From assembly GCA_039704465.1 (NCBI GenBank), contig JASFAU010000013.1, positions 496,001 through 560,000 on the forward strand: DNA of 64,000 bases, in the 5' to 3' direction. Below the pieces are notes generated by a model. The model was given only the letters and a program-made list of their open reading frames with translations. It did no database searches and was not told the DNA's origin. Within the stretch, counting starts at the first letter, position 1. Every line of letters starts with the position of its first letter. Position numbers and translations under genes: made by a program. This document shows, piece by piece, positions 1 to 10,164 of this stretch. Source of the DNA: Plasmodiophora brassicae (taxonomy: Eukaryota; Endomyxa; Phytomyxea; Plasmodiophorida; Plasmodiophoridae).

Positions 1-1
1 C

Positions 2-91
2 ACCGCCCAGCGCCTGAAGAACGCCGAGCTCGAGGCGACGCTCGATTCGGCGTTGCACAGACCGTCGGGCAGCACCGATGGGGCGACATGA
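2..91 (+). CDS. 3' end of a truncated gene, coiled-coil-like tail
   Basis: The frame beginning at base 2 is open for 29 codons and closes with TGA at 89-91. The visible residues (for example QRLKNAELEATLDSALH) are rich in Leu, Glu and Ala with heptad-like spacing, as expected for the tail of a helical or coiled-coil protein. The rest lies outside the window, so no family can be named. It could also be an internal chance frame, but it has strong third-position GC like the neighbouring coding DNA. Confidence 0.4.
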   Translation, partial: TAQRLKNAELEATLDSALHRPSGSTDGAT

Positions 92-269
92 CGGCCAGGG
101 CCAGTGCAGGACGGTGGAGCGCGGTGACGTTTGCAAACGACGGGCCAATGTCGGATACAGTTGGGGCGCGAGATTCTTCTACTACTGGGGCGGGGGAACC
201 CTCGGCCGTTCAGTTGTGAGGTGACGCGTACCACTCGGGCGCACCTGGCTTGGCCCAGGGACGACGGGC

Positions 270-614
270 ATGGCTGGAGGCAGCGTGGTAGCGTTCGAGG
301 ACTGGGACCCGACGACAGCGGCGTTCCGGTGCGTTCTGGATGGTCGCGAGTCACTGCTGTCGGGGCGCGGGAAGGAGTTCACGGTGCACGATGAACCAGA
401 CAGGGTCCAGCACGATGACGACAGAGGGCGCCTGATGCACCTGGAGGGCCAGATCGTTGTCCTGCAGCGGTGCCTTGCGGTACGAGACGAGATGTGCGAC
501 GTTCTGCAAGACAGCGTTGGCAGGCTCGCGGGTACGATCGCTGGTCTGCAGGCCCAGGTGGCCGCGCTCGAGGACGCCATCGCGACCAAGGACATGGCGC
601 GTAACAGCCACTGA
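270..614 (+). CDS. Small coiled-coil protein, 114 aa, unknown function
   Basis: An intact ATG-to-stop frame of 114 codons. The first half (about residues 1-45) is mixed and acidic. The second half (about 50-110) is a run of heptads with Leu/Val at a/d positions, such as LEGQIVVLQRCL and LQAQVAALEDAIATKD, predicting a short coiled coil. No signal peptide or membrane segment is seen. I do not recognise the family. It may be a complete small gene, or the last exon of a gene with upstream exons I could not define. Confidence 0.45.
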   Translation: MAGGSVVAFEDWDPTTAAFRCVLDGRESLLSGRGKEFTVHDEPDRVQHDDDRGRLMHLEGQIVVLQRCLAVRDEMCDVLQDSVGRLAGTIAGLQAQVAALEDAIATKDMARNSH

Positions 615-942
615 AGTCGAACCGCAACGATGACGCCATACACGTAATGGGGACTCTTCGACACTGTATAAGCTATGCGGGGGAATCCTCGTCGGGGGGA
701 GGCGCGGCTGCTGCGTCTGGCCGGACGACAACGCTGTCTTCTGAGCCGAACGCGGTCCCGAATATATCGTCCTCCTCCGAGACGAACATCTTATCTGCAG
801 AGAGACAGAGAGGCAACACGTCACAAAGGCGGGCCTAGCGCCAGTGGCACGCAGCCGTACCGTCGAATGACACGGGCCAGGGTTCCCCATCGAACGGCGT
901 TGCCTGGTTGTTCATCGCGTCGAACCTACAGCACAGCCCGCG
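615..942. other. Intergenic, no supported gene
   Basis: About 330 bases between the small plus-strand ORF and the 3' end of the minus-strand SAPS gene. Open frames exist on both strands, but none has a recognisable domain or consistent codon use. This is probably the 3' flanks of two converging genes. Confidence 0.4.
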
Positions 943-3341
943 TCACCATCCGATCGAACCCGTCGTCAACCACGCCAGCCAAACTGACGCTGTCTGAGAT
1001 TGGCTGTTGTCTTCAATGGCGTCGAAATCATCAGAAAAGTCTGTTCGGTACTGATGCTGGGCTCAGACACGGGGACGCAACACACATGGACGATACGGTC
1101 AGGTACCTTGGCTCCGGCGTTGCCTGTATCGACCCTAACGCAACGGAACTTAACGCCTGGAAGGCAGCGAAATACAATAAACGCTTCGTACCCGTCGAAC
1201 TCGTCCTCATCGTCCGCGTCCAGATCGGCTCGCGACGGACCTAACACCGAGGGACCGGTTTGGGGATCCAGACCATTGACGTCGGGCCTGCCTCCACCGA
1301 GTTGGACATTCAACTTGCTGTTCTCTACGGCGAGGTCGGACTCGACGAAGGAAATCCACGATTCACGGTCTTCAGTGCCGTTAGACGAGCGCACGCAAGC
1401 AGGATGGCACGGCCCGCATACCGGGATGGATCCATTCAGGACTGATGGTTGAATCCCTGTCCACGCTGACGATCATGTTGAGAATGCGAATAATGTGGCC
1501 CATGTGCCCAAGCCGAACACCGTTGCGCTTCCGCATCTCCAGCCGATTTTGTTCGAACGCGGCCATGGCGCTTGCTACAAACTGCCCCTTCTGAAGGAAC
1601 TGCCGCAGTGCCCATGAGACGCGAGTGCGGCAACGAACGCGTGCAAGTACCAACCTGGTGCTTGAGCGCAGAGCTGGAAGCCGATGTGAATAGCGACACG
1701 GCAACTGTTTCGGTAATAAAGTGCAGCATGGAGTTCCACTGGTACTTGAAGAAATACGAAACAATGACGGGAACGAAATTCGTTGCCGCCAGCTGCGATT
1801 GCACAGCAACGTATCCTGTTCGCAAGAGAGCCAGGACAAGCTCCGCCGACTTTAGCCTTGCGTTGCCGAGAACCTCGACAATCCCGCCCATCACAGAAGG
1901 AACGGGTTCGGCAACGGGGGCAACCTCGATGATATAATGAAACAGGGTCGATAGATTATCACAAATGAGCTGGACGGGAAACGGCACCTCGTCACCAAAC
2001 GCCGGATCTTCGAACTCTGCAGGCGCATATAAGCAACCATCCTAAGCACTCAACGCGTACGGTTCGGAACCATGGCTCATAATAGCATGCCTTTGGACAA
2101 GGACCGACAACACAGCAAGACCATTATCGTAGGCAGATATTGGGCCGGATACGCAGTTGGCCAGCAGCGCAGACAGGACAGGGGGACTTTGCAATTGCCC
2201 AACTGAGTGACCGCAGTTAGCAGCGAACCACATGGTCGATGGGAATTCGGTACCCAGGTAGCTCGTAGTGGACGGAGGACACTTTAGGATCATGTCAACC
2301 AGCGCATGTGCAGCGTTTACGTGAACTAGCTCATGCTGATCGGGCCTCAGCATACTAACCAGCTCCGGAACCAGCTTTAGATTAAATAGCCACTAAGGCA
2401 CGGCACATTCAGCTGTTGCAGAACGTACGCAGGGACAAATACAAGACCTTGCGGTCGTTGATGTTTTCAGGGTTGCCATCATCCCAGCCAAGCATAATCT
2501 GCGCGAATGACAGGTCAGGACGGCCAACAACGACATGCCACGATCGCACGTTACGTACAATGACTTCAAGGATCGAGGTGTTCGCCACTCGTCGGACGAG
2601 GGCAGGTACGATCTACACAGAGCAGCGTTTAGATGGGACGTGTTGGCCGGCAGCGCTACGTAGACGTGCTCACCTGTGCGTGTTCCTCGATGTATTTCGC
2701 CAAATCATCGTACCGCTTCTGAATGAGAACAGACAGGACCTTGCGAACATGGCCGGCCCGTCGTGCGTCCAGCTAGGAGCGGGGGGTCAATGCCGACCAC
2801 CATAGGAACAGCCGCAGCAGTGCGTACGTGAGGTGGCGCCTCATTAGTCCCAACATGGTCGGTGAGGACGAACGAGAACAGCTTATCGAGGGCCGCTTCG
2901 CTTGACATAATGGCATCCGTTATTGCCCCGACTTCGCAGGCCACAATCTCGGATGCAACGAGCGCGTTCCTGAACACATGTTGGATGACCGGCAGCCAAC
3001 CAACGCACCCACAAACGAATCACCGTTCTTCCACGGATTCGACGTTCGACGACCCAGAGACGATCATCGTAATCATCTCGAGAATGACGTCCGGCCGGCA
3101 CAGGCTAGGGCGCGTTTGCCTCAGTCACGCAGCACCCCGCGAGCCCCGCGACATCACCAACGTACAAATCGTTCAGGGCCTTGTTCAGCGATTTGCACTC
3201 CTGGATGACGTCGTTGTCGGCCAGGACAGCGGCCAGCGTGCACGCCTCCGGGTCGTCCAGCATCGCCGCCAGCGACGACGCGGACGTGACGACGGCATCG
3301 GCCAGGCCGGACGTCCAGAACGACCCCTGCAGATCGCCCAT
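943..3341 (-). CDS. SAPS-domain regulatory subunit of protein phosphatase 6
   Basis: The SAPS/PP6R (yeast Sap155/185/190) family binds the PP6/Sit4 catalytic subunit and directs phosphatase activity in cell-cycle and stress signalling. The N-terminus is ATG at 3341; exon 1 (3341-3166) holds FWTSGLADAVV and the conserved NDVIQECKSLNKALNDF block. Introns 3105-3165 and 2970-3023 restore the frame through LCRPDVILEMITMIV and VEERNALVASEIVACEVGAI. Later exons carry further family blocks: the leucine-rich repeat-like KVLSVLIQKRYDDLAKYIEE, an HEAT-like VNAAHALVDMILK segment, LGNARLKSAELVLALL with FFKYQWNSMLHFI, the MGHIIRI motif, and WISFVESDLAVENSKLN. A last intron places the stop at 943-945. Middle exon edges are approximate. 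It is divergent from the Prp18 gene across 227 bp. Confidence 0.82.
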
Positions 3342-3568
3342 GGTCGACGATTCGCGTACCGCGACGCGTTCCTATCCCCGCGGGCGCTGCCGGGTCGCGT
3401 CCGTCCCTCACTCCGCCGGGCCGTCCGTGTGCCACACTGACTGGCCACCCGGATTCCGATGACGCGATTGTCGCCAAAACGCCGGCCGGAATACGACCGC
3501 ATTTGCACCTGTTTTTCCTGGCCGTGCTGGCCACGGAGGTGCGTAACGGAGCCGGCGCCGGCGGTGCG
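3342..3568. promoter_or_regulatory. Divergent promoter region between SAPS subunit and Prp18
   Basis: Only 227 bases separate the two start codons, which point away from each other. Any 5' UTRs and core promoter elements of both genes must lie in or overlap this GC-rich stretch. No TATA box is obvious. Inferred from gene layout only. Confidence 0.4.
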
Positions 3569-4780
3569 ATGGACGTGCTGGCGGATGAGATCGCGCGTGC
3601 ACGCAAGGAGGCCCAGGAGCGGCGTGCGGCGGCGGCTGCCGGGCGCCCGTCGAAATATCAGAGGCGGGGCGACCTGGAGCGATCCGCTGCGTCCGAGGTT
3701 GCGCAGGTGAAGGCAGATGGCAGCAAGGAGGCGGTGCCAGCGACGCCGCCCAGGGCGAGCGGTGACGGCAAGGAGGCGGAATCCGGGGCGGCGGCCGAGT
3801 CGACGCCGATTCTGCCCCAGGCGGAACTCGTTCGTCGTCTTCGCGCGTTCAGTGTGCCCGTTCTGCTGTTCGGTGAAACGCCAGCGGAACAGAACGCACG
3901 GCTGCGTTCCCATCGGCTCCAGGTGCGCGTTCTTGTCGAGACGTGGGTCTGTCCGCCCTGCCGCTGACTTGCGGTGCTGTCGTAGGCTCACGACCGGGCG
4001 CATGGGAGCGCTGCTGGCAAGTACGACAACCTGCAGCGGAAGATCGAGAAGGAGATCGAGAGCGAAATGGTACGATTGCACAGCAGTCGACGTTCAACAC
4101 ACGCGTGGTCCTGTGTCGGCTAACGCTGAATGGTCGCAGGCGGCGGCGCAAGTTGATGGCGGGCACCAGGCGGAATCGCCGCAACGGAATCGCAGGGCGG
4201 AACTGGAAAAGTACAAGGACCCCAAGTTCCGGGCCGACTTTGAGCACGTCGAAGACTACATTCTGTATTTCTTCAAGGTACGGCGGCGACATGTGGACCG
4301 CAGCCAGGCTCCCATCGTCTTACGATGCCCGTTTCGCAGAGGCTTCTGCTGCTCTGGGAGAAGTCGCTCAACGACAGGCCGGAAGAGGAGCGCAGGTCGG
4401 TCCAGGGCAGGAAAGCGGCGGCGACCCACAAGCAGACGCGCCTGTATATCAGGCCGCTTCTCAAACTGTTGAAGCGTCGCGACACGCCCGCAGACATCCT
4501 GAGGGACATCACGAAGATCGTCGATCTGGCCCTGCAGCGGGAGTACGTGCAGGCGAACGACTGGTACCTGCGCATGTCGATCGGCAATGCCCCATGGCCC
4601 ATGGGTGTCACCATGGTCGGCATCCACGAGCGCAAAGGTCGCGAGAAGATCTTCTCGCAGTCGATCGCCCACGTCCTTAACGACGAGACACAGCGCAAGT
4701 ACATCCAAAGCATCAAGCGGCTGCTCTCGTTCGCGCAGACCATCAACCCTAACCCTTCCAATACAAAGAACGTTGGATAA
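3569..4780 (+). CDS. PRPF18: Pre-mRNA splicing factor Prp18
   Basis: Prp18 acts in the second catalytic step of nuclear pre-mRNA splicing with Slu7 and the U5 snRNP. The model is join(3569-3922, 3986-4069, 4140-4277, 4340-4780), 338 aa, close to the usual ~340. All three introns (62-70 nt) are GT-AG and preserve frame. The N-terminal splicing-factor motif (PRP4-like) is in exon 1: [18 protein letters not shown]. The C-terminal Prp18 domain is in exon 4: [37 protein letters not shown], then [20 protein letters not shown] and [19 protein letters not shown], which are near-identical to the animal protein. The start [12 protein letters not shown] matches the family N-terminus, so the longer upstream frame is rejected. 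Confidence 0.95.
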
Positions 4781-4883
4781 CGTGTGCAAAGATCCCCCAG
4801 AATGCCATTCGTGATCCGATCGAAGGCGTACCTTTGGCAAGGTTGCTGTAGGCGGCGGCAGCCTCGCCGCCCCTTGCGCGCCC

Positions 4884-7508
4884 ATGGACAACGATGACGC
4901 CCGGATGACAACGATCAGGGATATCAAGCGGTTCGAGAAGGAGAAGCAGCACATGGCCGCCAGGATCGTCGAGCTGGAGACGCAGGTCGATGCGCTCCGG
5001 TTGCAGGTCGACGAAATGGGTGGCAAAAGCGCCATCCTGCTGCAGGAGCAGGAGGAGACGAAGCAGGCCATCATCGACGCCGACAACAGGGCCCGGGTCA
5101 ACAAGGAGATCGGCGCCAAGTTCGAGAAGATGTGCAAGGAGAAGGATGCGCACATCGAGGACCTCAGCAAGGAGATCAAGCGCCTGCAGGAGATCGCGCA
5201 GACGAACGGCGAACGCATCGACAGCCTCGAGTCGCAGCTGGAGCAGGTCGGCAGCGGACGGCAGGACCTGATCGACCAGAACACGCTGATTCTCAAGCTC
5301 AAGAAGCAGCTGAACCAGGCAACCGTCAGCGCCAGCCGCGAGCAGAACGACGTGCAGAACACGCTGCAGTCGACGAGCATGATGCTCCAGGAGATGCGCC
5401 TCGAGTACGAACGCTTCACCGAAACGAGCCGGGCCGAATTCCGGGAGCAGGTCGGCGCCAAGGACGGCGAGCTGGAATCCCTGCGGAATCGGTTCGAGCG
5501 CGCCAACCACGTCCACTACGAGAACGCGCGCCAGCTTCTCCTGGAACAGAACGAGATGGTCAACGCACTGCGGAACCAGTTCGACGAGTACAGGAAGGTG
5601 GCCGAGCACATGTTCCTGACGGAGGCGAAGAAGATGGAGTCGAAGCTGAACGCGCAGAGCCAGAAGCACGAGCAGGAGATGCGGTACGTTGTCCGCGCCA
5701 AGGACCTGCACTTCCGGCGCATGGTGACCGCCAAGGACGCCAAGATCATGAACCTGATCGAGGGCACCGACCTGCAGGCGTTCCTCGTCAAGCACGAGAT
5801 CGAACTCGAGCACCTGCGGCGACAGCACGAACGCGACCTGGAGATCGTCAAAGAGGAAGTCGAGGAAGCGCAGACGAAACAGTTCCAGGCGTTGCAGAAC
5901 AAGCTGGCCGTTCAGGAGCTGGACCTGGAGAAGGCCATGCAGGCCGCGAAGGACCTCGAGACGAAGCTGTCCGAGACCCTGGACGTCGTTCGGCAATCGC
6001 GTATGGAGATGGCCGCCAAGGAAGCCGCCCACCTTGCGCAGATGAACGAGATGCAGGAACAGGTGCGTCTCCAGCAGGGCACGATCGACGATCTGACGCG
6101 GCAGCGGGAGGTCCTGCGACACCGTCTCGTCCGCCTGAAGCTGAAGCTGACTGGCGAGGGCAAGGACGACCTGGAATCGCTGCTGAAGCGCCTGACGATG
6201 GAGACGTCGCGCCTGTCGCACATGTTCGCCTCGTTAGGCGCCCGGCATAAGACGTCGACCGAGCAGGCCGGCGAGTTACGCGCCCAGCTCGACCGGCAAC
6301 GCCAGGTCACGGTTGCGCTGAAGCACGACCTCAACGATCGCACCGAGAAGCTATGCGCCCTGACCAAAGCCTTCGAGCGCTTCCTGCAGTCGACGTTCAA
6401 CATCAGAACGCGAAACGCCACCGGACCGACGTCGTCGTCCCAGGAGCTGGTCCCCGCCACATCCGCCAGTGACTTGCACCTGATACCGCTTCCAGATGAC
6501 GCCGCCAAAGAGGGTACGTGACGGTTTCGTCTGGCCAGGCCTCGTTTCGACTGATGCGTCGGGCAGAATCAGCCGAAGCAGCGGAACGCGACGTGACCGA
6601 TGGGAACGCGTTCGTGTCCGATGCGGACTACGACGAGATCCTGCATCGGATGCGCATGCTAGGGCGCGGCATGCCCCTTCGCAAAGAGTTCGTGTTCGGT
6701 GCACCGCACGCCGCCCTGGTGGCGAACGAGCTGGAGACGATGGCGCCACCGTTGGCAGGAACGGTGAAACGATCGCTGGAGGTCGCCAGGCCGAAGCAGG
6801 CGTACCGGCAGCCAGCGAAACTGTCCCTGCTCCTCGACGACCAGGTGTTCGTCCGTCAGCACAACCTGCACGATTTGCAGGCCAGCCTGGACAAGCTGAA
6901 CAAGTTCAAGGCAATCACGGCGGCGTTCAAGTAAGGCAGGCACGATCGCCCGTTAATGGACGGGGACCTGACAGATGCGATCCCAGGGGCAAGGACAACG
7001 CCCTGGAGAAGATCGCAGGCGACCTGCTAGCGGAGAGACGGAACAGCAACGGCGGGATCGTGACAGATGGCACCGTCTGGGCCCATGGCGCCAGTGAAGC
7101 GGCGGCCGCGTCCATGGCCGACCTGTCCAGCGCTCCGATCTATGGCGCGCAGGGCGCCATGGACGACGACGCCGTTCGCCTCTACGACGACTTCGTCGAC
7201 AGGGCCGTCCGGGCGCCAATCCCCGGTGATAGCGACGCTGTCGACAACAGGCTCAAGGTCTCCCATTTGCAACCGGATTTCGAGGGTCCTGCCTGGAAGA
7301 GGAGCCCCGCCAGGCGACCTCGCGTACGTCGGACGCCATCGCTTGGCTGGCCACGCTGACACGTCTATTTCAGGGTCATCGACTGAGAGGATTGGCAATG
7401 CTGCCCGGGCCACCATCAGCGCCCAAACCGGTCAGCCTTGTTGCTCGCCCTGCGCCACCAAACAATAAGCCCAGCAACCCGAACGCCACGTCGGCACCCT
7501 CTTCCTAA
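4884..7508 (+). CDS. Long coiled-coil protein, 821 aa, unknown function
   Basis: Model join(4884-6513, 6567-6930, 6987-7323, 7374-7508). Three introns of 50-56 nt with GTACGT/GTAAGG donors keep one frame. Residues ~1-540 are almost uninterrupted coiled coil, charged with regular Leu/Ile/Met spacing, and contain a conserved-looking block LRHRLVRLKLKLTGEG near residue 415. After intron 1 the protein continues with a more globular helical part (DYDEILHRMRMLGRG, then LLLDDQVFVRQHNLHDLQAS) and finishes with a Pro/Ala/Asn-rich disordered tail. No signal peptide or membrane segment. The style resembles axonemal or centrosomal coiled-coil proteins, but I cannot assign a family. Confidence 0.75.
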
Positions 7509-7672
7509 GTCTTCATCCAATATATATACCTAGCTGCCGGTACTGTCTGCCATGGCGCGCCCCCACCTTGTCTGCTGGGGGGCACTAGCGATATTAGGGC
7601 AGGATGGGGTACGCTTGGCGTCGGATCGCTTATACAGAAGGAAGCGATCGCCAATGGGTACGGATTGCACAG

Positions 7673-8512
7673 ATGGCATCGACGGCGCCAGGTGGCGACA
7701 CGGGCGGCACCACGCCTCGACTCGCCGTGCAACGACGACGGCCACGAACGGCGTCGGTGACGACCGCTGAGGGGCACCCTGCAATCAGCAGGATCGGTCG
7801 GGCGAAACCCCATCGGCGACCAGGCAGTGCTCATGCACCGGCGCGCGTCGCGACCGAGCCTGACATCGATGACGATGACCCGCTGATGAAGCCTCCAACG
7901 CCACCGGGGTCGCCTCGTCTATCGAAAGCGTTGACGAAGGTGCCGAAGCAGAGGCGACGTCCAGCAGGCAGCAACATGTCGCCGGTGGTGTGGCGTGCCC
8001 TTGTGATTGCAACACGAGCCGCCCAGCAACGCGTCAGGGATTACTCCAGTCGCCAAGCCGCATTGATGAGCCTGCGTCCTGTGGACAATGAAGATCGCCA
8101 GGATGTAAAGGTGGACAGGTTCCTGCAGCGCATCGAGACGATCAAGAACCCGAGTGGGGGCGGAGCGCTCAGGACACATGCAGGCGTACCTAGAACCATT
8201 CTCACCAGTGATGACGAAATGGACATGCCAACGGACCCGGTGCTCCGACGGCGAGAGCGAATTAGAAGGCGGACGATGGAAGTGGAGAAAGGCGTGTGCG
8301 CGGCGAAACAGAGGTTGCGACGTATGAGGGAGTTGGAGAAGCTGGAGGACCTCGAGATCGATGTCATGCTGAAAGAAGCGAAGCAGGACGAATGTCGTAG
8401 GGAGCAGACGGCGCAGGACGCGGTGCACCGTGCCAAACAGCGAATCTGGATGTGGCGGACGAAACACAGGGGCGACGATGCCGACCAGATCTACAAATAC
8501 AAACCGTTCTGA
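7673..8512 (+). CDS. Basic, charged protein of unknown function
   Basis: An open frame of 279 codons from ATG 7673; an in-frame ATG at 7604 would add 23 residues. The N-terminal ~100 residues are disordered and rich in Arg, Pro, Thr and Ser, with an acidic patch followed by PPTPPGSPRL. The C-terminal half is strongly helical and charged (Arg/Glu/Lys), for example LRRRERIRRRTMEVEKG and LRRMRELEKLEDLEID, probably a long single helix or coiled coil. It ends with the aromatic tail IYKYKPF. No family recognised. It converges with the DUF155 gene, leaving 97 bases between their stop codons. Confidence 0.65.
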   Translation: MASTAPGGDTGGTTPRLAVQRRRPRTASVTTAEGHPAISRIGRAKPHRRPGSAHAPARVATEPDIDDDDPLMKPPTPPGSPRLSKALTKVPKQRRRPAGSNMSPVVWRALVIATRAAQQRVRDYSSRQAALMSLRPVDNEDRQDVKVDRFLQRIETIKNPSGGGALRTHAGVPRTILTSDDEMDMPTDPVLRRRERIRRRTMEVEKGVCAAKQRLRRMRELEKLEDLEIDVMLKEAKQDECRREQTAQDAVHRAKQRIWMWRTKHRGDDADQIYKYKPF

Positions 8513-8609
8513 TGTCACGGCAGGTGGGATGCATATGATCCCGTCGTAGTCGCCGCTTGGCAGGCGAATCGTGACGTTAATATAATGCGTATATATGTGA
8601 GGATGTTGG

Positions 8610-9972
8610 TCACATCGATTCAGCCAGGTCGTCGAGAAGGTCCCGCATGAACTGCTTTCGTCGAACGACGGCCGTGTGGATGTTGTGCAGGCAGAGGCAG
8701 ACCTCAATGCCTACCAGAACAACAATGATCCACTCCAGCAGGCTTGACTTATCCTAGAACGCTAGGCATTAGAGGCAGGGCAACAGGTGGTGAAGCTCGT
8801 TCGACCGTGTATACCTGTGACATGACATCAAGAAGGAACCGCGCCTGACTCTGCACAATCTGCAACTTCTTGGATAAACGAGCAAATCTTTCCGACAACT
8901 GGGAGAATGCATTGTCAGCCTAAACCAATAGGGACATCGCAGAGCTGGGCCGAACCTCAAATTCATCTCGAAGCCCATCCCACAGCGTTTGATTGACTGG
9001 TCCCAGGACATATTGCTGGCATTCGAGAACGCCAATGTGACTGACAACATCAGCGAGGATCAGGTTGTTGCCTGTGGCAAACTGTCAGCAGGCGTTAGGC
9101 GTGATGGACGGGTGTCATACCTCCGATCAGCTTAAACAGGGCGGACCGGCTGATTCCGATCACGCCATCAACAGACACGCATGAGTTCAGGTTGTGAAAC
9201 GTATGCAGAATGGCGTCGACTTTAGCTTCGTAATGTTCCAGGGCGACAGTCTGGAAGAGGCCAAACGGTCAGGGTAGACAGTGCAATCTTGCAAACAGAG
9301 TGATGACCTGGGCCATAATCTGGGAGACGATGTGAACACCGAGGCGGTCCAGCAGCGGTATGTCGATGAAGTCGTTGGTGAACGCCGTTTGCAACTCTTC
9401 AGTATGCACGGCGTAGTCTTCGCAAGGCAATTCATCAATGGGCAATTTCGTAGAGCAAGTCCTCAACAGCCGGGACAGGACGCTCGTCATCTGGCGGACA
9501 GTGGAGAGTCAGCTGGGCCGACACGCGTGCAGTGCATCCCCACAGACCTGGGTCTGGGAAGCGTTGAAGAACACAACGGACCCATACGGGAACGCAACGG
9601 CGATAGGGATCACACTTCGCCGGTTACATCCAAACTCCACAGGAACCGGGTCCGGTGAATTCGTGTCTTCCAAGCAGATGATGACCCTGTCCCGGCGTTG
9701 AATAATATCTTCCCGGAACAGTAGCCCAGACTGGATGGCGTGCAGGTCCAGTTGCTCCCTGATGGAGGCTGACATCAGTTTACACTGGTCGGCAACACCC
9801 AACGACTAGATTACGTCAAGTGGAATGATCGCAGGCGGACGATGCGATCAGCCGCAGGTGACGAGGAAGGCCGGGTCGGTGCAGTTGACTGTACGTCGAC
9901 TGCGTTCGTCACCATTCGCAGTCGGGATATCCTGCCTCCCACAACCCGCCGTAGTACAGAGCGCAGGGCCAT
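8610..9972 (-). CDS. RMD1/RMND1-type DUF155 protein, probably mitochondrial
   Basis: The family includes yeast Rmd1/Rmd8 and human RMND1, inner-membrane proteins needed for mitochondrial translation or meiotic nuclear division. Model complement join(9972-9895, 9784-9548, 9490-9308, 9250-9121, 9071-8956, 8919-8815, 8753-8610), 330 aa. The N-terminus MALRSVLRRVVGGRISRLRM looks like a mitochondrial presequence. Family hallmarks in order: FPYGSVVFFN, then EDYAVH, GVHIVSQIMAQTVALEHYEA (formed by splicing), the loop WDGLRDEFE, LQIVQSQARFLLDVM, and a single C-terminal membrane helix LLEWIIVVLVGIEVCLCL. Six introns of 36-110 nt; the 36-nt one is the least certain. The start is chosen by the presequence and by intron 1 phase. 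Confidence 0.85.
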
Positions 9973-10164
9973 AGCGGCACCTCCAAAGCACGCAGTCCGG
10001 GACTGCAAGTCGGCGGCAACCCGAATGACAAGGGTGCTTCCCCTTCCGGACGCGACGGTCAGGTGCACAGTTGTGCACACGGTCAGTTATCGTTTTAAAG
10101 GAACCCCCGTTTGATGTATTTCTGTATTTCAGTAGTCTGGGGAGAGAGTGAAAGTCGGCGAACA

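Noticed and set aside
675..1244. 189-aa plus-strand frame over the SAPS 3' end
   Set aside because: Arg/Ser/Thr-rich, opposite to conserved SAPS exons, no domain.
3185..4081. 298-aa minus-strand frame over Prp18
   Set aside because: Arg/Pro-rich shadow. The plus strand encodes an unmistakable Prp18, and the SAPS N-terminus lies in a different minus frame.
4749..6221. 490-aa open frame antisense to the coiled-coil gene
   Set aside because: It mirrors GC-rich coiled-coil codons, is Leu/Val/His-rich without domains, and the sense frame continues cleanly through three spliced exons.
7919..8707. 262-aa minus-strand frame
   Set aside because: It overlaps the basic plus-strand protein and the DUF155 last exon; no domain or consistent coding signal.
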